Shown one piece after another: positions 39,371 to 49,331 of a stretch of 64,000 nucleotides of DNA. A model generated the notes under the pieces. The model was not told the origin of the DNA. It did no database searches and worked only from the letters and a program-made list of their open reading frames with translations. How positions within the stretch are numbered: position 1 is the stretch's first letter; the number at the start of each line of letters is the position of its first letter. The DNA lies in the NCBI GenBank assembly GCA_963700515.1, contig CAVOXY010000008.1, positions 186,001 through 250,000 of the forward strand, written 5' to 3'. The position numbers were made by a program, and so were the translations under genes. The stretch comes from JAJRVM01 sp963700515 (GTDB taxonomy: Bacteria; Planctomycetota; Planctomycetia; Pirellulales; Pirellulaceae).

Positions 39371-39527
39371 TACGGGAGTCCGAATTCTGGCGACTTCGGC
39401 TACGGGAGTCCGAATTCTGGCGACTTCAGCTACGGGAGTCCGAATTCTGGCGACTTCAGCTACGGGAGTCCGAATTCTGGCGACTTCGGCTACGGGAGTC
39501 CGAATTCTGGCGACTTCGGCTACGGGA
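39348..39527. repeat. Six-copy 30-bp tandem repeat
   Basis: Six head-to-tail units of 30 bp, each beginning GTCCGAATTCTGGCGACTTC and ending GGCTACGGGA, identical except that units 3 and 4 have CAGC instead of CGGC. No spacers, so not CRISPR. Each unit would translate to the ten residues NSGDFGYGSP in one plus frame, but the surroundings do not look coding. The GAATTCTGGCGA core also occurs in the interspersed repeat at 40680-40700. Confidence 0.9.
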
Positions 39528-39878
39528 GTGTTTTACAGCGTGGCCAGCCGCCGGTCGTTCTGGGAGATTGTCGATCCCGAGATCGCCTTGTCGATGGCCT
39601 GCGCCCGCACCGCTGCCACCGGTCATGGCATCGTGGCCAGTGGACAGGTGCGAGGGGCATGGCCGAAATCCCTGGACAGGCGGTACAGCTTGCCATATTG
39701 CGCTAGCCTAGGCAATCGGTATCGCTTGACTAATTCGTTGGCAGATCATGACTTATGATGCGGTCGGTGGACGCGTTTCTGCAAGTTTAGGAAGACTCGT
39801 GACCGATAGAACTAGCACAGGCTGAACTGTGCAACAGCAGGAGAGAACATCTGCTGGTCCCGTGATGGAGTGAATGAC

Positions 39879-40646
39879 ATGAAGACAAGCGGGTTATGGA
39901 ACGTGCCGGTAATGGGATTGGCGGCAGCGTTTTTTCTGTCGACAACGACCCTTCTGTTCGCCGGATCCGAATGTACCGATCCGGGGTGCCATTCCGGGGG
40001 CTGCCCTTCATGCCAGAACTGCTGTGCGGAGTGCGGCAAGCACTGTGATCCGTGCGACTTGCAGGTCTGCACGGTGATGGTCCCCGCGCGTGTGGCCGAG
40101 ACGCGCGTCAAGGTGGAAGTGGTCAAGCAACCGGAGGATCGTGAAGAGAAATACACCGTCTTCCAACTGGTCCCCAAGACCCGCAAGTTTGATAAGGAAA
40201 AGTGTTACTTAAAGCACGAAGTGAAATCCAAGGTGATCACGGAAGAGAAGTGTCATCTGGTGAAGATGCCGGTAGAACGGACGGTCAACGTCAAGACATA
40301 CCATCCGGAGTTTCGCGAAGTGGGGGATCCCTGTGGTGTTTGCCCCCCGCAGATGTGCGAAGTGATGGTCGAAGGCACCGAGCAGCGCACGGGTGTGTGC
40401 GAGGAAATCCAGGTGGCCATGACGAAGACCGAGCGCGAGATCTTCTATTGTGTCCAGACGCCGGAAAAGCAGACGATTCCCTGCACGGAAGAGAAGTACT
40501 ATGAACTGGTGCCGATCACGAAGACCCGCACCGTCTCGGTGTGCGTTCCCAAAGTGGTCCGTTCGCCGTATGACGTGATCGTCTGCAAGGACATTCCGCA
40601 GCAAATCCTCTGCTGCGCGAAATGCGCCAAGAAACACTGCAAATGA
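39879..40646 (+). CDS. Cys-rich secreted protein with YTV-like repeats
   Basis: 255 residues from ATG 39879, with GGAG eight bases upstream. Signal VPVMGLAAAFFLSTTTLLFA, then a dense Cys block (CTDPGCHSGGCPSCQNCCAE), then beta repeats of the form EEKYTVFQLVPKTRKFDKEK, CYLKHEVKSKVITEEKCH, ERTVNVKTYHPEF, recalling the planctomycete YTV cell-wall repeats, and a final Cys cluster ILCCAKCAKKHCK. About 26 Cys suggest disulfide cross-linking in the proteinaceous wall. It interrupts the T6SS run in the opposite direction. Confidence 0.75.
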   Translation: MKTSGLWNVPVMGLAAAFFLSTTTLLFAGSECTDPGCHSGGCPSCQNCCAECGKHCDPCDLQVCTVMVPARVAETRVKVEVVKQPEDREEKYTVFQLVPKTRKFDKEKCYLKHEVKSKVITEEKCHLVKMPVERTVNVKTYHPEFREVGDPCGVCPPQMCEVMVEGTEQRTGVCEEIQVAMTKTEREIFYCVQTPEKQTIPCTEEKYYELVPITKTRTVSVCVPKVVRSPYDVIVCKDIPQQILCCAKCAKKHCK

Positions 40647-40679
40647 GCCCCGGTGGGGGACGCTGGGAAGCATTTCGCA

Positions 40680-40768
40680 GCGGAATTCGCCAGAATTCGG
40701 TCAGCCTCCGAAGCCTGGCGTCGTCGGCTACGAGCCTGTATCCCGCTTTTCTTTACGCCCAGACGCTT
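40680..40768 (-). repeat. Interspersed repeat, right arm of inverted pair
   Basis: Reverse complement reads GGGCGTAAAGAAAAGCGGGA, TACAGGCTCGTAGCCGACGA and, further, GGCTGACCGAATTCTGGCGA, matching the arm at 39283. No transposase lies between, so it is more like a planctomycete intergenic repeat family than an insertion sequence. Confidence 0.65.
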
Positions 40769-40838
40769 CACCGCGGTGCCCGGTGCGGGACACGCAGTTT
40801 TTCTTGCCGTGTCGGTATGGTGCCGTCCGCCGATGGGG

Positions 40839-41987
40839 CTATGAACGGGTCGGATTCCCTTCACTGGCGAACACGGCGTCGTCACGATCCTCCAGCGTCG
40901 GGCGACTCAACAGCCACGTGTTCCAGCCCAGGCGGGGAATTCGCGGCTCCTCTGCCGCGAATTGCGTGGGCGGTACGTCACTGGCCCGCAGCACAGGTTG
41001 CACATCAAAGTCGAATTCCGGCCCGACGTACATACGCGTCAATTGAGCGAGAGGTGTGAGGCGATCTCCCGTCGGCATGAAACGGCAAAAGGAGCCGTAA
41101 TCGAGCGGCCCGATGCGGACGCGAAATTTGTCTTGCACGCTCCACACCCGTTCTCCCACGAGCGTGTCGACACCGAGCCTGGCATTCAGTCCATGAAGTA
41201 CCTCCCGCGACGGCAGCGATGACTGGTCAGGAGGGTCGAGATAGAGCCACTGACCTTGAAACTGCTGGACCGTAACCGGTAGCTCAAAGTAGTCCTCCAG
41301 CATGCGCTGCAAGGAGCTGGCGTTGCGAGGACGGTGTGCGAACAGCCCTCCGTAGTACAAGAACGCTTCGTCACCCGGCTCAAGTCGATTGCGAAGCCCG
41401 GGCGTTCCCATGCCGATGAGCGCATAGAGGCAGTGCTCGAATAGGGCAATCCGAGCGTCTTCGCGCACGGGCTCATGCAGTTCCTGCGTGCGGACTTGCC
41501 ACGATTTCTTTTCGTAGCCGACGGAAAAACGGTATTTCTCCCAGGCGCGATAGAAGAGCGACGTCAGGCGATGGTTGAAGATGTCGAGGAAATCGCGGAG
41601 CGCGAAATCGTGGAGGCGAATGCGGTCGATGAGCAACTGCGTATAGTGGTGTGGAAGCACTCCGCTCGGCCCGGTCAAGCCGAAGAACGGCACAACCATT
41701 TCGAACCGCAGTAGGCGGTCCGCGTCGTCGTCGGCCACCAGTGGCGAAATCGAGGCGATTTCGCCGGATGGGAAAGTGTGGGACGCCAGGGCGCGGAAGC
41801 GCAGCAGTTCCTTGTCCGGCGGATCGTCGTGGCCAACGGCGTGCACGGGCGTGCCGCCATCATAGAGCATCCGCTCGGCGGTGCATTGTTCGACCAAACG
41901 CACGGCCTGAAAGAAGTCGAACTTCCAGGGGTCGTTGATCAACTGCTCGATTAGAGGAGGGCGTGTTCGCCCGCTCTGGGTGGCCAT
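40839..41987 (-). CDS. tssG: TssG baseplate protein (VasB/ImpH)
   Basis: 382 residues. Family features: PLIEQLINDPWKFDFFQAVR, VEQCTAER, VPFFGLTGPSGVLPHHYTQL, LRDFLDIFNHRLTSLFYRAW. It forms the baseplate wedge with TssE, TssF and TssK. The start overlaps the end of tssF by 37 bases (tssF stop at 41951). The final ~15 residues are charged and may be slightly off because of a nearby repeat. Intact. Confidence 0.95.
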   Translation of the reverse strand: MATQSGRTRPPLIEQLINDPWKFDFFQAVRLVEQCTAERMLYDGGTPVHAVGHDDPPDKELLRFRALASHTFPSGEIASISPLVADDDADRLLRFEMVVPFFGLTGPSGVLPHHYTQLLIDRIRLHDFALRDFLDIFNHRLTSLFYRAWEKYRFSVGYEKKSWQVRTQELHEPVREDARIALFEHCLYALIGMGTPGLRNRLEPGDEAFLYYGGLFAHRPRNASSLQRMLEDYFELPVTVQQFQGQWLYLDPPDQSSLPSREVLHGLNARLGVDTLVGERVWSVQDKFRVRIGPLDYGSFCRFMPTGDRLTPLAQLTRMYVGPEFDFDVQPVLRASDVPPTQFAAEEPRIPRLGWNTWLLSRPTLEDRDDAVFASEGNPTRS

Positions 41988-43797
41988 GTGCGAATCTTCG
42001 CTTCCCGTCGATTGGAGGTGGCGGTCAGTTTGGTGAAAGAGTTGATGGAGGTGTAGAGGCCGAGGAACCGTTCCAGGAGAGCAGCGTAGAGGAACAGGCC
42101 GCCTCCCGAAAATTTCTCCTCGTCAAAATGAAGCTGGACGTGCAGCCCCCGACAGACTCCTGCGGCCGAGCCACCGGCGCGGCCGACAATGCGCTCGTTC
42201 CGCACAGTCAACAGACTGTCGATGATGTCCTTCGTCTCGGGTGAATCCCGGAAGTCGTAGAGCGATAAGATCTCGCGCAGCACGCTGGCCCCATCCGTAT
42301 CGTTGACCAACGAAATGTGGTTGAGCGTCAGGTGCGAAATCAAACGCCACATGGTGCCATGACGGAGCACGGGGCGGAGGGTGGCTGTCGGCGCGGTCAG
42401 GCATTTGGCGCGGACCAAGGATTTGCCAATCACTTGCAGGTGCGGCTGCCCGCCGCCAAAGGGGAGTCGGCGCGGCAGGTCGCGGTTCAAACAGAGAATG
42501 TCCGCATGCACGGTCCAGTCATGGGGGACCGAGGGGCGAAAGCCGAGATCAACAAGTTTCAAATAGCATTCCAGGCCCTCGTCCACTTCCCCCGCCGCAT
42601 AGCCCGCTCGCCGCCGCGAGGCATACCAGAACGTCTGCTGCCGTCGGGCATTCTCGGCGTGTTTCAACGAGTAGAAAGGACGAAATTCGACTTCCTCATT
42701 GCTGGGGGATGTCGCCGTCACGCGCTGAACGGAGTACACTTCGTTGGCGATCGGTCGATGCGAATCGGGCACGACTCGGTACTCCGATTGGGTGTACGTC
42801 AGGCGGATCGGCTCGGAACGTTTTGGAAAGAGATTCACCACGGGGCTGCAGCCAACCTGAAATGTGTCGCTGCTCACCGCCTTCTCCAGGTCGGGGAGAT
42901 ACCGATTGAAGTAAAAGTAGAGATGCAGCTCGTTTCCCAGTTGGGACAGGTGCGCTGCGGAATTTGTGTCACATCGAGGAAGAGGAATTTCTGCGGGAAG
43001 GCGAAGTATTCGGTGAGCAAGCGGTAGCCGAGAAACGACCGGGCCGGATAGTCAAAGAGCCCCTCATCCCGCTCAAATCCCACCGGGCGAATCACCTCAG
43101 GTGGCAGCCACGCGGCGGCGGAATCCTTGGCGGACGGTGCGATCGCCACTCCCAGTAAGTTGCAGTTGAGCAGCTCATACAGGTCGTAAACGGAACGCGA
43201 CTGTCCGTGCAGGTAAAAACGAAGGTCTCCCATCGGCATTTTGGCAAACCGGACGGCCTCCACGAAAGTCCGGAAATCGATGTGGCAAATGCTCTGTGTG
43301 CGCGCCGCAAACGGGACAGGGGGAGCAACAAAGGGATGCCCCTTGTAAACGGCGCTCTTCAACTCCATGGGCCAGACGTGGACCGGGTAGGTCGTGCGAA
43401 AACGACACGTCTCACCCTCAATCCCCTTGCCATGGACAATCTCCGTCTCGACCTCCGTCCCCCGGGAGACTGGCTGACCGTCCGTCTGGTCGGCCTGCCC
43501 ACGATCGAGAGTGAATTTGACCACCGAGGCGGACGGGATCGGCGCCAGGTAGTGTGGGAAAACGACGTTGAGAAACGCCTCCGTGATCTCGGGGAAATCA
43601 TCGTCCAGCTTGTGACGCGTGCGGGCGTTCAGGTACGCAAAGGCCTCGATCAGACGCTCCACGTGCGGATCGTCGGGCAATCCGCCGCTCATGCGCAAGC
43701 GGGCCGCAATACGCGGCTTCGCGTCCGCGAACTCCTTACCGGCCTGTCGCAGAAACTCCAGCTCGCTGTTGTAATACGGGAGAAGTTCGTCCGTCAT
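41951..43797 (-). CDS. tssF: TssF baseplate protein (VasA/ImpG), one frameshift
   Basis: About 615 residues once joined. From ATG 43797: MTDELLPYYNSELEFLRQAG, EFADAKPRIAARLRMSGG, DDFPEITEAFLNVVFPHYLA. A single frame change near 42950 (between TQIPQR and HLSQLGNELHLYFYFNRYL) connects to VSSDTFQVGCSPVVNLFPKR and SRRRAGYAAGEVDEGLECYL. The canonical motif order and the mid-domain break argue for an indel, not two genes; the apparent start at 42877 is only the codon V in AVSSD. It overlaps tssE by four bases. Confidence 0.93.
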
Positions 43798-44285
43798 CGA
43801 CCCGTTGTCTCGACTGTGAAAGTTTGTGAAGTGGTTTCCAATTGAGAATCGAAAACGACCGGTTCGGGAGCCGGTTCAGCGTACAACAGCGCGTCGATTC
43901 GTAAGCGGAGCGAGCGATCCCCCAGCTCATTGCTGACAAAGGACACGGAAACGGTCTTGAACCGAGGCTCAAAGGCACGGATGACGCGCTCGACAATCTG
44001 CCGCAACTCATCGCGGTCCCGCTGCGAGCCCAGATGGGCCCGCGAAAAATCGGGAAGTCCGTAGTTGACGAGCGAAAATTCGAGCTGCTCCAAATTGGGG
44101 GGCCAATTGGCGCACCGCCAACGCGTGTTGAGCAGATTCTCCAGATCCCGCCGCACACTCTGCTTCATCTCGCTCAGAATCTGGTTGCGGGACTTCGGCA
44201 ACTCGTGCGGGTTCGTCGGGTCGTCGTCCAGCAGGCGATCGAGCACCGACGGGACCAGTTCCTGCTGTTCGCGGATTCTCGCCAT
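43794..44285 (-). CDS. tssE: TssE gp25-like baseplate protein
   Basis: 163 residues: VPSVLDRLLDDDPTNPHEL, SVRRDLENLLNTRWR, EFSLVNYGLPDFSRAHLGSQ and VERVIRAFEPRFKTVSVSFV, the gp25/lysozyme-like fold that starts sheath polymerisation. The stop overlaps the tssF start (ATGA), showing translational coupling. The 180-bp gap to tagJ upstream holds only a weak 60-codon frame. Confidence 0.93.
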   Translation of the reverse strand: MARIREQQELVPSVLDRLLDDDPTNPHELPKSRNQILSEMKQSVRRDLENLLNTRWRCANWPPNLEQLEFSLVNYGLPDFSRAHLGSQRDRDELRQIVERVIRAFEPRFKTVSVSFVSNELGDRSLRLRIDALLYAEPAPEPVVFDSQLETTSQTFTVETTGR

Positions 44286-44467
44286 GATCTACTTCTTGGT
44301 GACAATTAGTTTCGCGGCCAGCACCCGCACCGTTACCCTAACCGCCACTGCACGCCAACTGTGGGGGCGATGGTCAGGACAACACGGCGGAACCAGGCAA
44401 GTGGACTGCGTTTGGCTCCCGGACATGGTTTGCTCCCTACGCGCCGTTGTGTGCGGGGGCCAACGGC

Positions 44468-45259
44468 TCAACTGTCGTGCGTGACGATCAGGTGCTCAAT
44501 CTCCAAGATCGGGATGGCTTCCTCGCCAAGGAGGAGTTCGCGCTGTCCCGCGCCTCGGACGGGTGCCTCTGACGTCCAGTCGGTTCGGCGGCCCAGCCGC
44601 ACCAGTTCATCCGCATGCGCGTGGCTGCCCGGGTAGAGTGCCGGCAAGTAAACATCCCCTTGCGGGCCATTTTGGATCGAAGTCGTGGCCCTGCGCCAGA
44701 TCAAATGGTGCATTTCCTCCGGCGGATAGAATTGTAGTGAGTAAATCGATTTCATGCTGATCCAATAATACTTGCCGGTGGGTGTGATCACTTCCAACAC
44801 CGGCCCGAGCAAGTCGTCCAGATCACGCAGGCCCACGAAGGGCGTGTCGTTGCAGACGCCGGAGATGGAACCAGAGAGTTCCTCGGACGGGCTCAACAGT
44901 TTGGCTGCCTCCGCCAGATTGCCGTCACGGACCGCCACGGCTGCTGCCAGATGCCGCCGAATCACGGGGTCGTCATCGGCCAAGAAGGAAGGCGACCGTC
45001 CTTCGGTAAAGAACTGTTGACGGGCCACTTCGCCCCGAATCAGTTGTCGTAACAAGGCGACTCCCACGGCCATCTGCGGGGCTTGCAGCGCGACCGTATC
45101 CAACTGCTTGTCGGCCCGCTCCCATTCCCCCGCGAACAACAACAGCTCGCAGAGCGAGAGGCGTTTTCCCGTGTCCGCCGGTTGACGCTTGATTTCCTGC
45201 TGGAGCGCGCTAATCGCCTCGTTCAGTTTGCCTTCCCGATATAGTTCGCCTGCATTCAT
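44468..45259 (-). CDS. tagJ: TagJ/ImpE accessory protein
   Basis: 263 residues from ATG 45259 (MNAGELYREGKLNEAISALQ); the frame is open to 45385 but only this start fits the family. The TPR-like N-terminus (RLSLCELLLFAGEWERADKQ) is followed by the ImpE core (ADDDPVIRRHLAAAVAVRDG, VGLRDLDDLLGPVLEVITP, YYWISMKSIYSLQFYPPEEM, DVYLPALYPGS). In other systems TagJ binds TssB and ClpV and helps sheath turnover. Lies 36 bp after tssC2. Confidence 0.92.
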   Translation of the reverse strand: MNAGELYREGKLNEAISALQQEIKRQPADTGKRLSLCELLLFAGEWERADKQLDTVALQAPQMAVGVALLRQLIRGEVARQQFFTEGRSPSFLADDDPVIRRHLAAAVAVRDGNLAEAAKLLSPSEELSGSISGVCNDTPFVGLRDLDDLLGPVLEVITPTGKYYWISMKSIYSLQFYPPEEMHHLIWRRATTSIQNGPQGDVYLPALYPGSHAHADELVRLGRRTDWTSEAPVRGAGQRELLLGEEAIPILEIEHLIVTHDS

Positions 45260-45294
45260 GGGTGACCTCGTTTTCAGGCCTGTAAAAGGGGCTG

Positions 45295-46879
45295 CTAGGG
45301 GCGAGCCGGCGCGAGTTCGGTGGCCAGTTGAACGCTGGCACACAGATCGTCCAGTTCGTAATGCGGGGCCAAGCGGATGACGCACTGATACACGCCGGGA
45401 CTGCCGCGCCGCTCGTGTACTTCGACGCTCGCCTCCCGTAACGGATGTCGTGCCTTGACGTCAGCTCTGGCGTCGGCATCCGAAGTGACGTACTTTGTCA
45501 GCCAGTCCTCCAGCAGGCGTTGAAATTCTTCCGGCGTTTTCATCGACCCAATTTTGTCGCGGGCAATGACTTTGACGTAATGGGCGAAGCGAGAAACACA
45601 CAGCATGAACTGCAGCAGTGCGGAGATACGCGCGTTGCGGGTGGCATCCGGCGTGCTGTAACGTCTCGGCTTCTGAATCGAGGGAGCGGAATAGAGGGCC
45701 GAGTAACTCGTGTCCTTGCAATCGCAGATTGCCATGAACCCAAACTCGCTGAGCGTTTTCTCCAACGTGTCGGTGATCACAACTTCCGCGGAGCACTTGG
45801 GTGCGACGCCGGCCGCATCCGTGGCAAAATCCTCGACGGGGAGCGTCGTGATGAGCCCACTTCCTTCCATGTCACGCTGGACACCGCGGATGTCTGCCAG
45901 CCAGCCCGATTCCGCGAACGCGCGGATCAACACGCCGGCGAAGGCGTACGCGGGATTACCCCACAAGTATTTGCTGCGATCGGGGCCGGTGACATGTTCC
46001 TGAAAGCGGAATCCGTCGACGCGCGTCCCGTCGTCCCGATAAGGTGTGCGCATCAGCACTCGAGGGAGCAGAACTCCCACGAACCGCGCATCTTCGGAGT
46101 CGCGCAAGGACTGCCATTTGAGATATTCCTGCTCGCGGAATACACTCTCGAAATTGATATTCCGCTCGAGCGTGCCAAAATCCTCCAAGCCGAACAAGTC
46201 GGGGCTGGCTCCCATGACCCACGGGCAGAAGGCGGCGGCGGCCACCTGGGACAAGTGTCGTAGCACACCGACATCATCGTGCGGATGGTCCGGCGTGGGC
46301 CGCAAATGCAGTGCGTAGTCGCCGATCAACACACCAAACGGGGTCCCGCCCGGCATGTCAAATTCCTGCGAGTAGACTTTCTTGAACAGCTGGCTCTGGT
46401 CAAACTCGATCGCCCGCTCAAAGTCGCCCTCGATTTCGCGCCAGGTGACGTTGAGGACTCGGATCTGAATGGAATTGTCGGCTTCTTCATCCAGCCGATC
46501 GACCAGATACGACAATCCGCGCCAGGAGGCCTCGAGTTTCTGAAATGCCGGGTTGTGTAATACGGCGTTGAGTTGCCGGTTCACCAGGTCGTCAATGGCG
46601 CCGATCGACGTCGTGATCGCACGGGCCAGGCGGTCGAGACTGTCGAACGGCCGGTCTCCGAACCAGATGGCCAGTGCTTTGGCGGCGGACGCCTCGCTTA
46701 GAAACGCTTCCAGAGCGCCGCCGCGAGGCGTCTGGGCCGTGGCGGAAAATTTTCGATCCCCCACGATCGTATCGAGCAACGAGCGGGTCGGCGCGGCGTT
46801 CGGATACCTGCGGCTCCGAAGCGCAGACCTCCACATTCTCATGAGCCGGTTGTTCGGCTTCTAATGGATTGATTGTCAT
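45295..46879 (-). CDS. TssC-like second sheath protein (TssC2), N-terminal frameshift
   Basis: About 527 residues after correction. The start is probably ATG 46879 (MTINPLEAEQPAHENVEVCA), changing frame near 46797 into SLLDTIVGDRKFSATAQTP. TssC core: LEASWRGLSYLVDRLDEEAD, VTWREIEGDFERAIEFDQSQ, LFKKVYSQEFDMPGGTPFGV, VAAAAFCPWVMGASPDLFG, ISALLQFMLCVSRFAHYVKV. It is the divergent member of the tandem TssC pair, 73 bp after the first. It may be a structural or capping variant of the sheath, as with the TssC paralogues seen next to TssA in some clusters. Confidence 0.88.
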
Positions 46880-46952
46880 GAGCGGTCTATTGCGCAACAG
46901 CCTCGACCGTGTAACTCGGCCGGATCCGGTATCCGATGGGCTTGGTCACGCC

Positions 46953-48449
46953 TCACGCCTGAGCGGGCAACTTGGTGACCATCATGAGCGCCGCGTTCAA
47001 TTCCTCCATTTGCAGCCAGGGACGAAGCCACGCCCGGGCATTGTACGAGCCGGGTTTGCCCGGGATTTCCTTGACCTCGATACGGGCCTCACGCAGCGGA
47101 TAACGCGCCCGCGCATCCTCACTGGGGTTGGGGTCGGCCGACACGTAGTCGGTGATCCACTCTTGCAGCCACTTCTGGACATCCTCGGCTTCCTTGAACG
47201 AACCAATGGCATCGCGCGCCATCGTTTTCAAGTAATGGGCGATCCGGCCTGTGGCCATGATATACGGCAGGCGTGCGGAGATCGCCGCGTTTTCCGTGGC
47301 CGCCGGTTTGTTGTACTGCTTCGGCTTCTGGCACGTTTGCCCTCCGAAGAAGACCGCGTAATCGGTGTTCTTGTAGTGCGATAGCGGTAGAAAACCGAGC
47401 TTGCTCAGTTCGAATTCGCGACGTCCCGTAATGGCCACCTCCGTGGGGCATTTCAAGTCCGTGTCGCCCTCGTCCGTCTTGAAAATGTGGGCTGGCAGAT
47501 CTTCCACTTTGCCACCCGATTCCGCGCCGCGAATCGCCGTGCACCAGCCATACTTGGCAAACGCGTCCGTCAGTTTGGTCCCTGCCACGTACGCGGTATT
47601 CATCCAGCAATATTGATCGTGGTCCACCACAATCGATTCGCCTTTCTTGCCGAGTGCAACTTCCTCGTACTCGAATTCCTCGACAGGTTTCGTATTCGCC
47701 CCGTACGGTAGCCGAGCCAAGGTCCGTGGCATGGTCAGCGCCACAAAGCGGGAGTCCTCCGATTCACGAAAGGACTTCCATTTGATGTAATCGTTGGTGG
47801 AGAAGATCTTCTCCAGATCGCGCGGCTTGGCCAAGTCCGTCCAATTGTCGAAGCCAAACAGGTCGGGGGATGCGGCCGAAATAAACGGCGTGAAACCGGC
47901 TGCAGCGACCTGGGAGACTTTGCCTAGCAAGGCGATATCGTCGGGGTGATTGGTGAATTCAAAGTCACCAATCAAGGCTCCGTAGGGGTATCCCCCCGGC
48001 GTGTCAAACTCGGACGTGTAGACCTTCTTGAACAACTCGCTCTGATCGAACTCGACCGCGTTCTCGGTGTCCTTGAGCAGTTCCCGCTTGCTGCAATTCA
48101 ACACGCGGAGTTTCAGTCGGTCGCTGGTTTCGGAGTTCATGACCAGGTAGTTCAGACCGCGCCAACTCCCTTCCAGACGCTGGAATTCGGGCGTGTGCAT
48201 GATCGCCGCCAGCTGCTCGGAGACGACCTTGTCAATCGCTGCCATCCCCTGCTTGATGGACCGCGTCACGTTCTTGTCCCAGGTGATCGTTCCCTTCAAG
48301 GCCTCACCCACCAAGGACTTGAGCAGCACTTCCACTCGGTCCCGTTCCGCCGGCCGGGTGACCTTGAGGACGTCCGGGAGGAGACTTGTCTTTTGCTCGC
48401 CCTGTGAGGCGGCAGCAGCTTCCGCTTGTTTTTCTTCGCCGGTACTCAT
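46953..48449 (-). CDS. tssC: TssC large sheath protein (VipB/ImpD)
   Basis: 498 residues, intact. Features: RLEGSWRGLNYLVMNSETSD, NCSKRELLKDTENAVEFDQS, LFKKVYTSEFDTPGGYPYGA, VAAAGFTPFISAASPDLFGF, DIALLGKVSQ and the C-terminal YPLREARIEVKEIPGKPGSY. With TssB it builds the contractile sheath around Hcp. The start overlaps the tssB stop by four bases (ATGA). This copy is the canonical TssC. Confidence 0.96.
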   Translation of the reverse strand: MSTGEEKQAEAAAASQGEQKTSLLPDVLKVTRPAERDRVEVLLKSLVGEALKGTITWDKNVTRSIKQGMAAIDKVVSEQLAAIMHTPEFQRLEGSWRGLNYLVMNSETSDRLKLRVLNCSKRELLKDTENAVEFDQSELFKKVYTSEFDTPGGYPYGALIGDFEFTNHPDDIALLGKVSQVAAAGFTPFISAASPDLFGFDNWTDLAKPRDLEKIFSTNDYIKWKSFRESEDSRFVALTMPRTLARLPYGANTKPVEEFEYEEVALGKKGESIVVDHDQYCWMNTAYVAGTKLTDAFAKYGWCTAIRGAESGGKVEDLPAHIFKTDEGDTDLKCPTEVAITGRREFELSKLGFLPLSHYKNTDYAVFFGGQTCQKPKQYNKPAATENAAISARLPYIMATGRIAHYLKTMARDAIGSFKEAEDVQKWLQEWITDYVSADPNPSEDARARYPLREARIEVKEIPGKPGSYNARAWLRPWLQMEELNAALMMVTKLPAQA

Positions 48450-48974
48450 GCGTCACCTCCTTTACCGCTCCCCTCGCCGCTTACACCCAGATCCGTGGAC
48501 GCCTTCTTCAACTCCTCGGCGTTCTTGAGAATATCTTCGAGTACACCTTCCAGCTTGTCGCTCTTGTCGACTTTCGTCAGTAGTTCTTGGAGCTTGTCGC
48601 GGGTTTCCAGCAACTTGCGCAGCGGATCGACCTGATTGGCCACGTTGGCAGGCGAGAAGTCGTCCATCTTCTCGAACTTGAGATTCACCGCCATTTCGCT
48701 GTCGTCACCAGCCAAGGTGTTTTTGACACGCAAATTCAAACCCGGGGTCATCTGCTTCATCACGGCATTGATGTTGTCGCGATCAATATTCGTGAATTTC
48801 CGATCCCGCAAGGGCTTCAAGTCCTGGGTGGGGTTACCGGAGAAATCACCCACTACCCCCACCACAAACGGTAGCTCCTTGATTTCGCGCGCACCATCCT
48901 TCCAGACTTCGTAGGAAATCTGCACGCGCAGGCTTGCGAACGCGGCTTAGCTTGTCATGTATGCTGGAACTCAT
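48446..48974 (-). CDS. tssB: TssB small sheath protein (VipA/ImpC), N-terminal frameshift
   Basis: About 175 residues. The intact frame from 48925 (QISYEVWKDGAREIKELPFV, VGVVGDFSGNPTQDLKPLRD, TPGLNLRVKNTLAGDDSEMA) lacks the family N-terminus. In another frame, ATG 48974 reads SSSIHDKLSRVRKP, which is that N-terminus, joined by one indel near 48927 to RVQISYE. The C-terminal half is a coiled helix used for sheath handshakes and the ClpV contact. It is co-translated with tssC. Confidence 0.9.
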
Positions 48975-49203
48975 GGATCAAACCCCCAACCTTAATGTTC
49001 AGGAAGCGTACGTGTTGAACTTGGTGCGAGGCGAGCAGCACTCCGCGCGGAGTACGCAGGAGTAGTTTCGGGCGTCTGGATTCTACCCAAAGTGAGTGGG
49101 AAAAGCCAGCCCCGGAGGTAAGGCGGCGGGCCTGGCAGCCGCTGGCCCGACCCCGTGGAGCACTCGGGGAATCGACTTCCGGCCTCTCATGGCAGTGACG
49201 TGG

Positions 49204-49222
49204 GACAGGCTTCCAGCCTGTC
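49204..49222. repeat. Palindromic hairpin repeat, copy 1
   Basis: GACAGGCTTCCAGCCTGTC: 7-bp stem (GACAGGC/GCCTGTC) with a TTCCA loop. A REP-like intergenic unit; two further copies lie nearby. Confidence 0.7.
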
Positions 49223-49312
49223 ATGGCAGTGCCAAAGTGCGGTTCTTCGTCGGTGGCGGGACGCCACACAACGTGCTGTTTGCCGATCGACAATCAGCAG
49301 CGGTGAATCACG

Positions 49313-49331
49313 GCAGGCTGGAAGCCTGTCC
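49313..49331. repeat. Palindromic hairpin repeat, copy 2
   Basis: GCAGGCTGGAAGCCTGTC, the same unit as at 49204 in the opposite orientation with one change. Confidence 0.65.

Larger units (their letters stand above)
38997..39878. other. Divergent spacer with repeats between clpV and the Cys-rich gene
   Basis: No confident gene in about 880 bases. It holds promoters for clpV and the Cys-rich gene, one arm of an interspersed inverted repeat (~39283-39370) and a 30-bp tandem array (39348-39527). The frame over the array is open but probably follows from the repeat length being a multiple of three. Confidence 0.5.

Noticed and set aside
39348..39527. CRISPR array
   Set aside because: The units are adjacent with no spacers, and no cas genes are in the window.
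39329..39706. Repeat protein NSGDFGYGSP gene
   Set aside because: No good ribosome site, flanks do not look coding, and the repeat core is part of an intergenic repeat family.
42874..42877. tssF split into two genes, or programmed frameshifting
   Set aside because: The apparent second start is the Val of the conserved AVSSDTFQ segment; motif order across the break fits one TssF and no slippery heptamer was seen, so a plain indel is simpler.
44289..44471. 60-codon frame between tagJ and tssE
   Set aside because: Composition rich in Pro/Cys/Arg unlike the neighbours; no ribosome site; probably chance.
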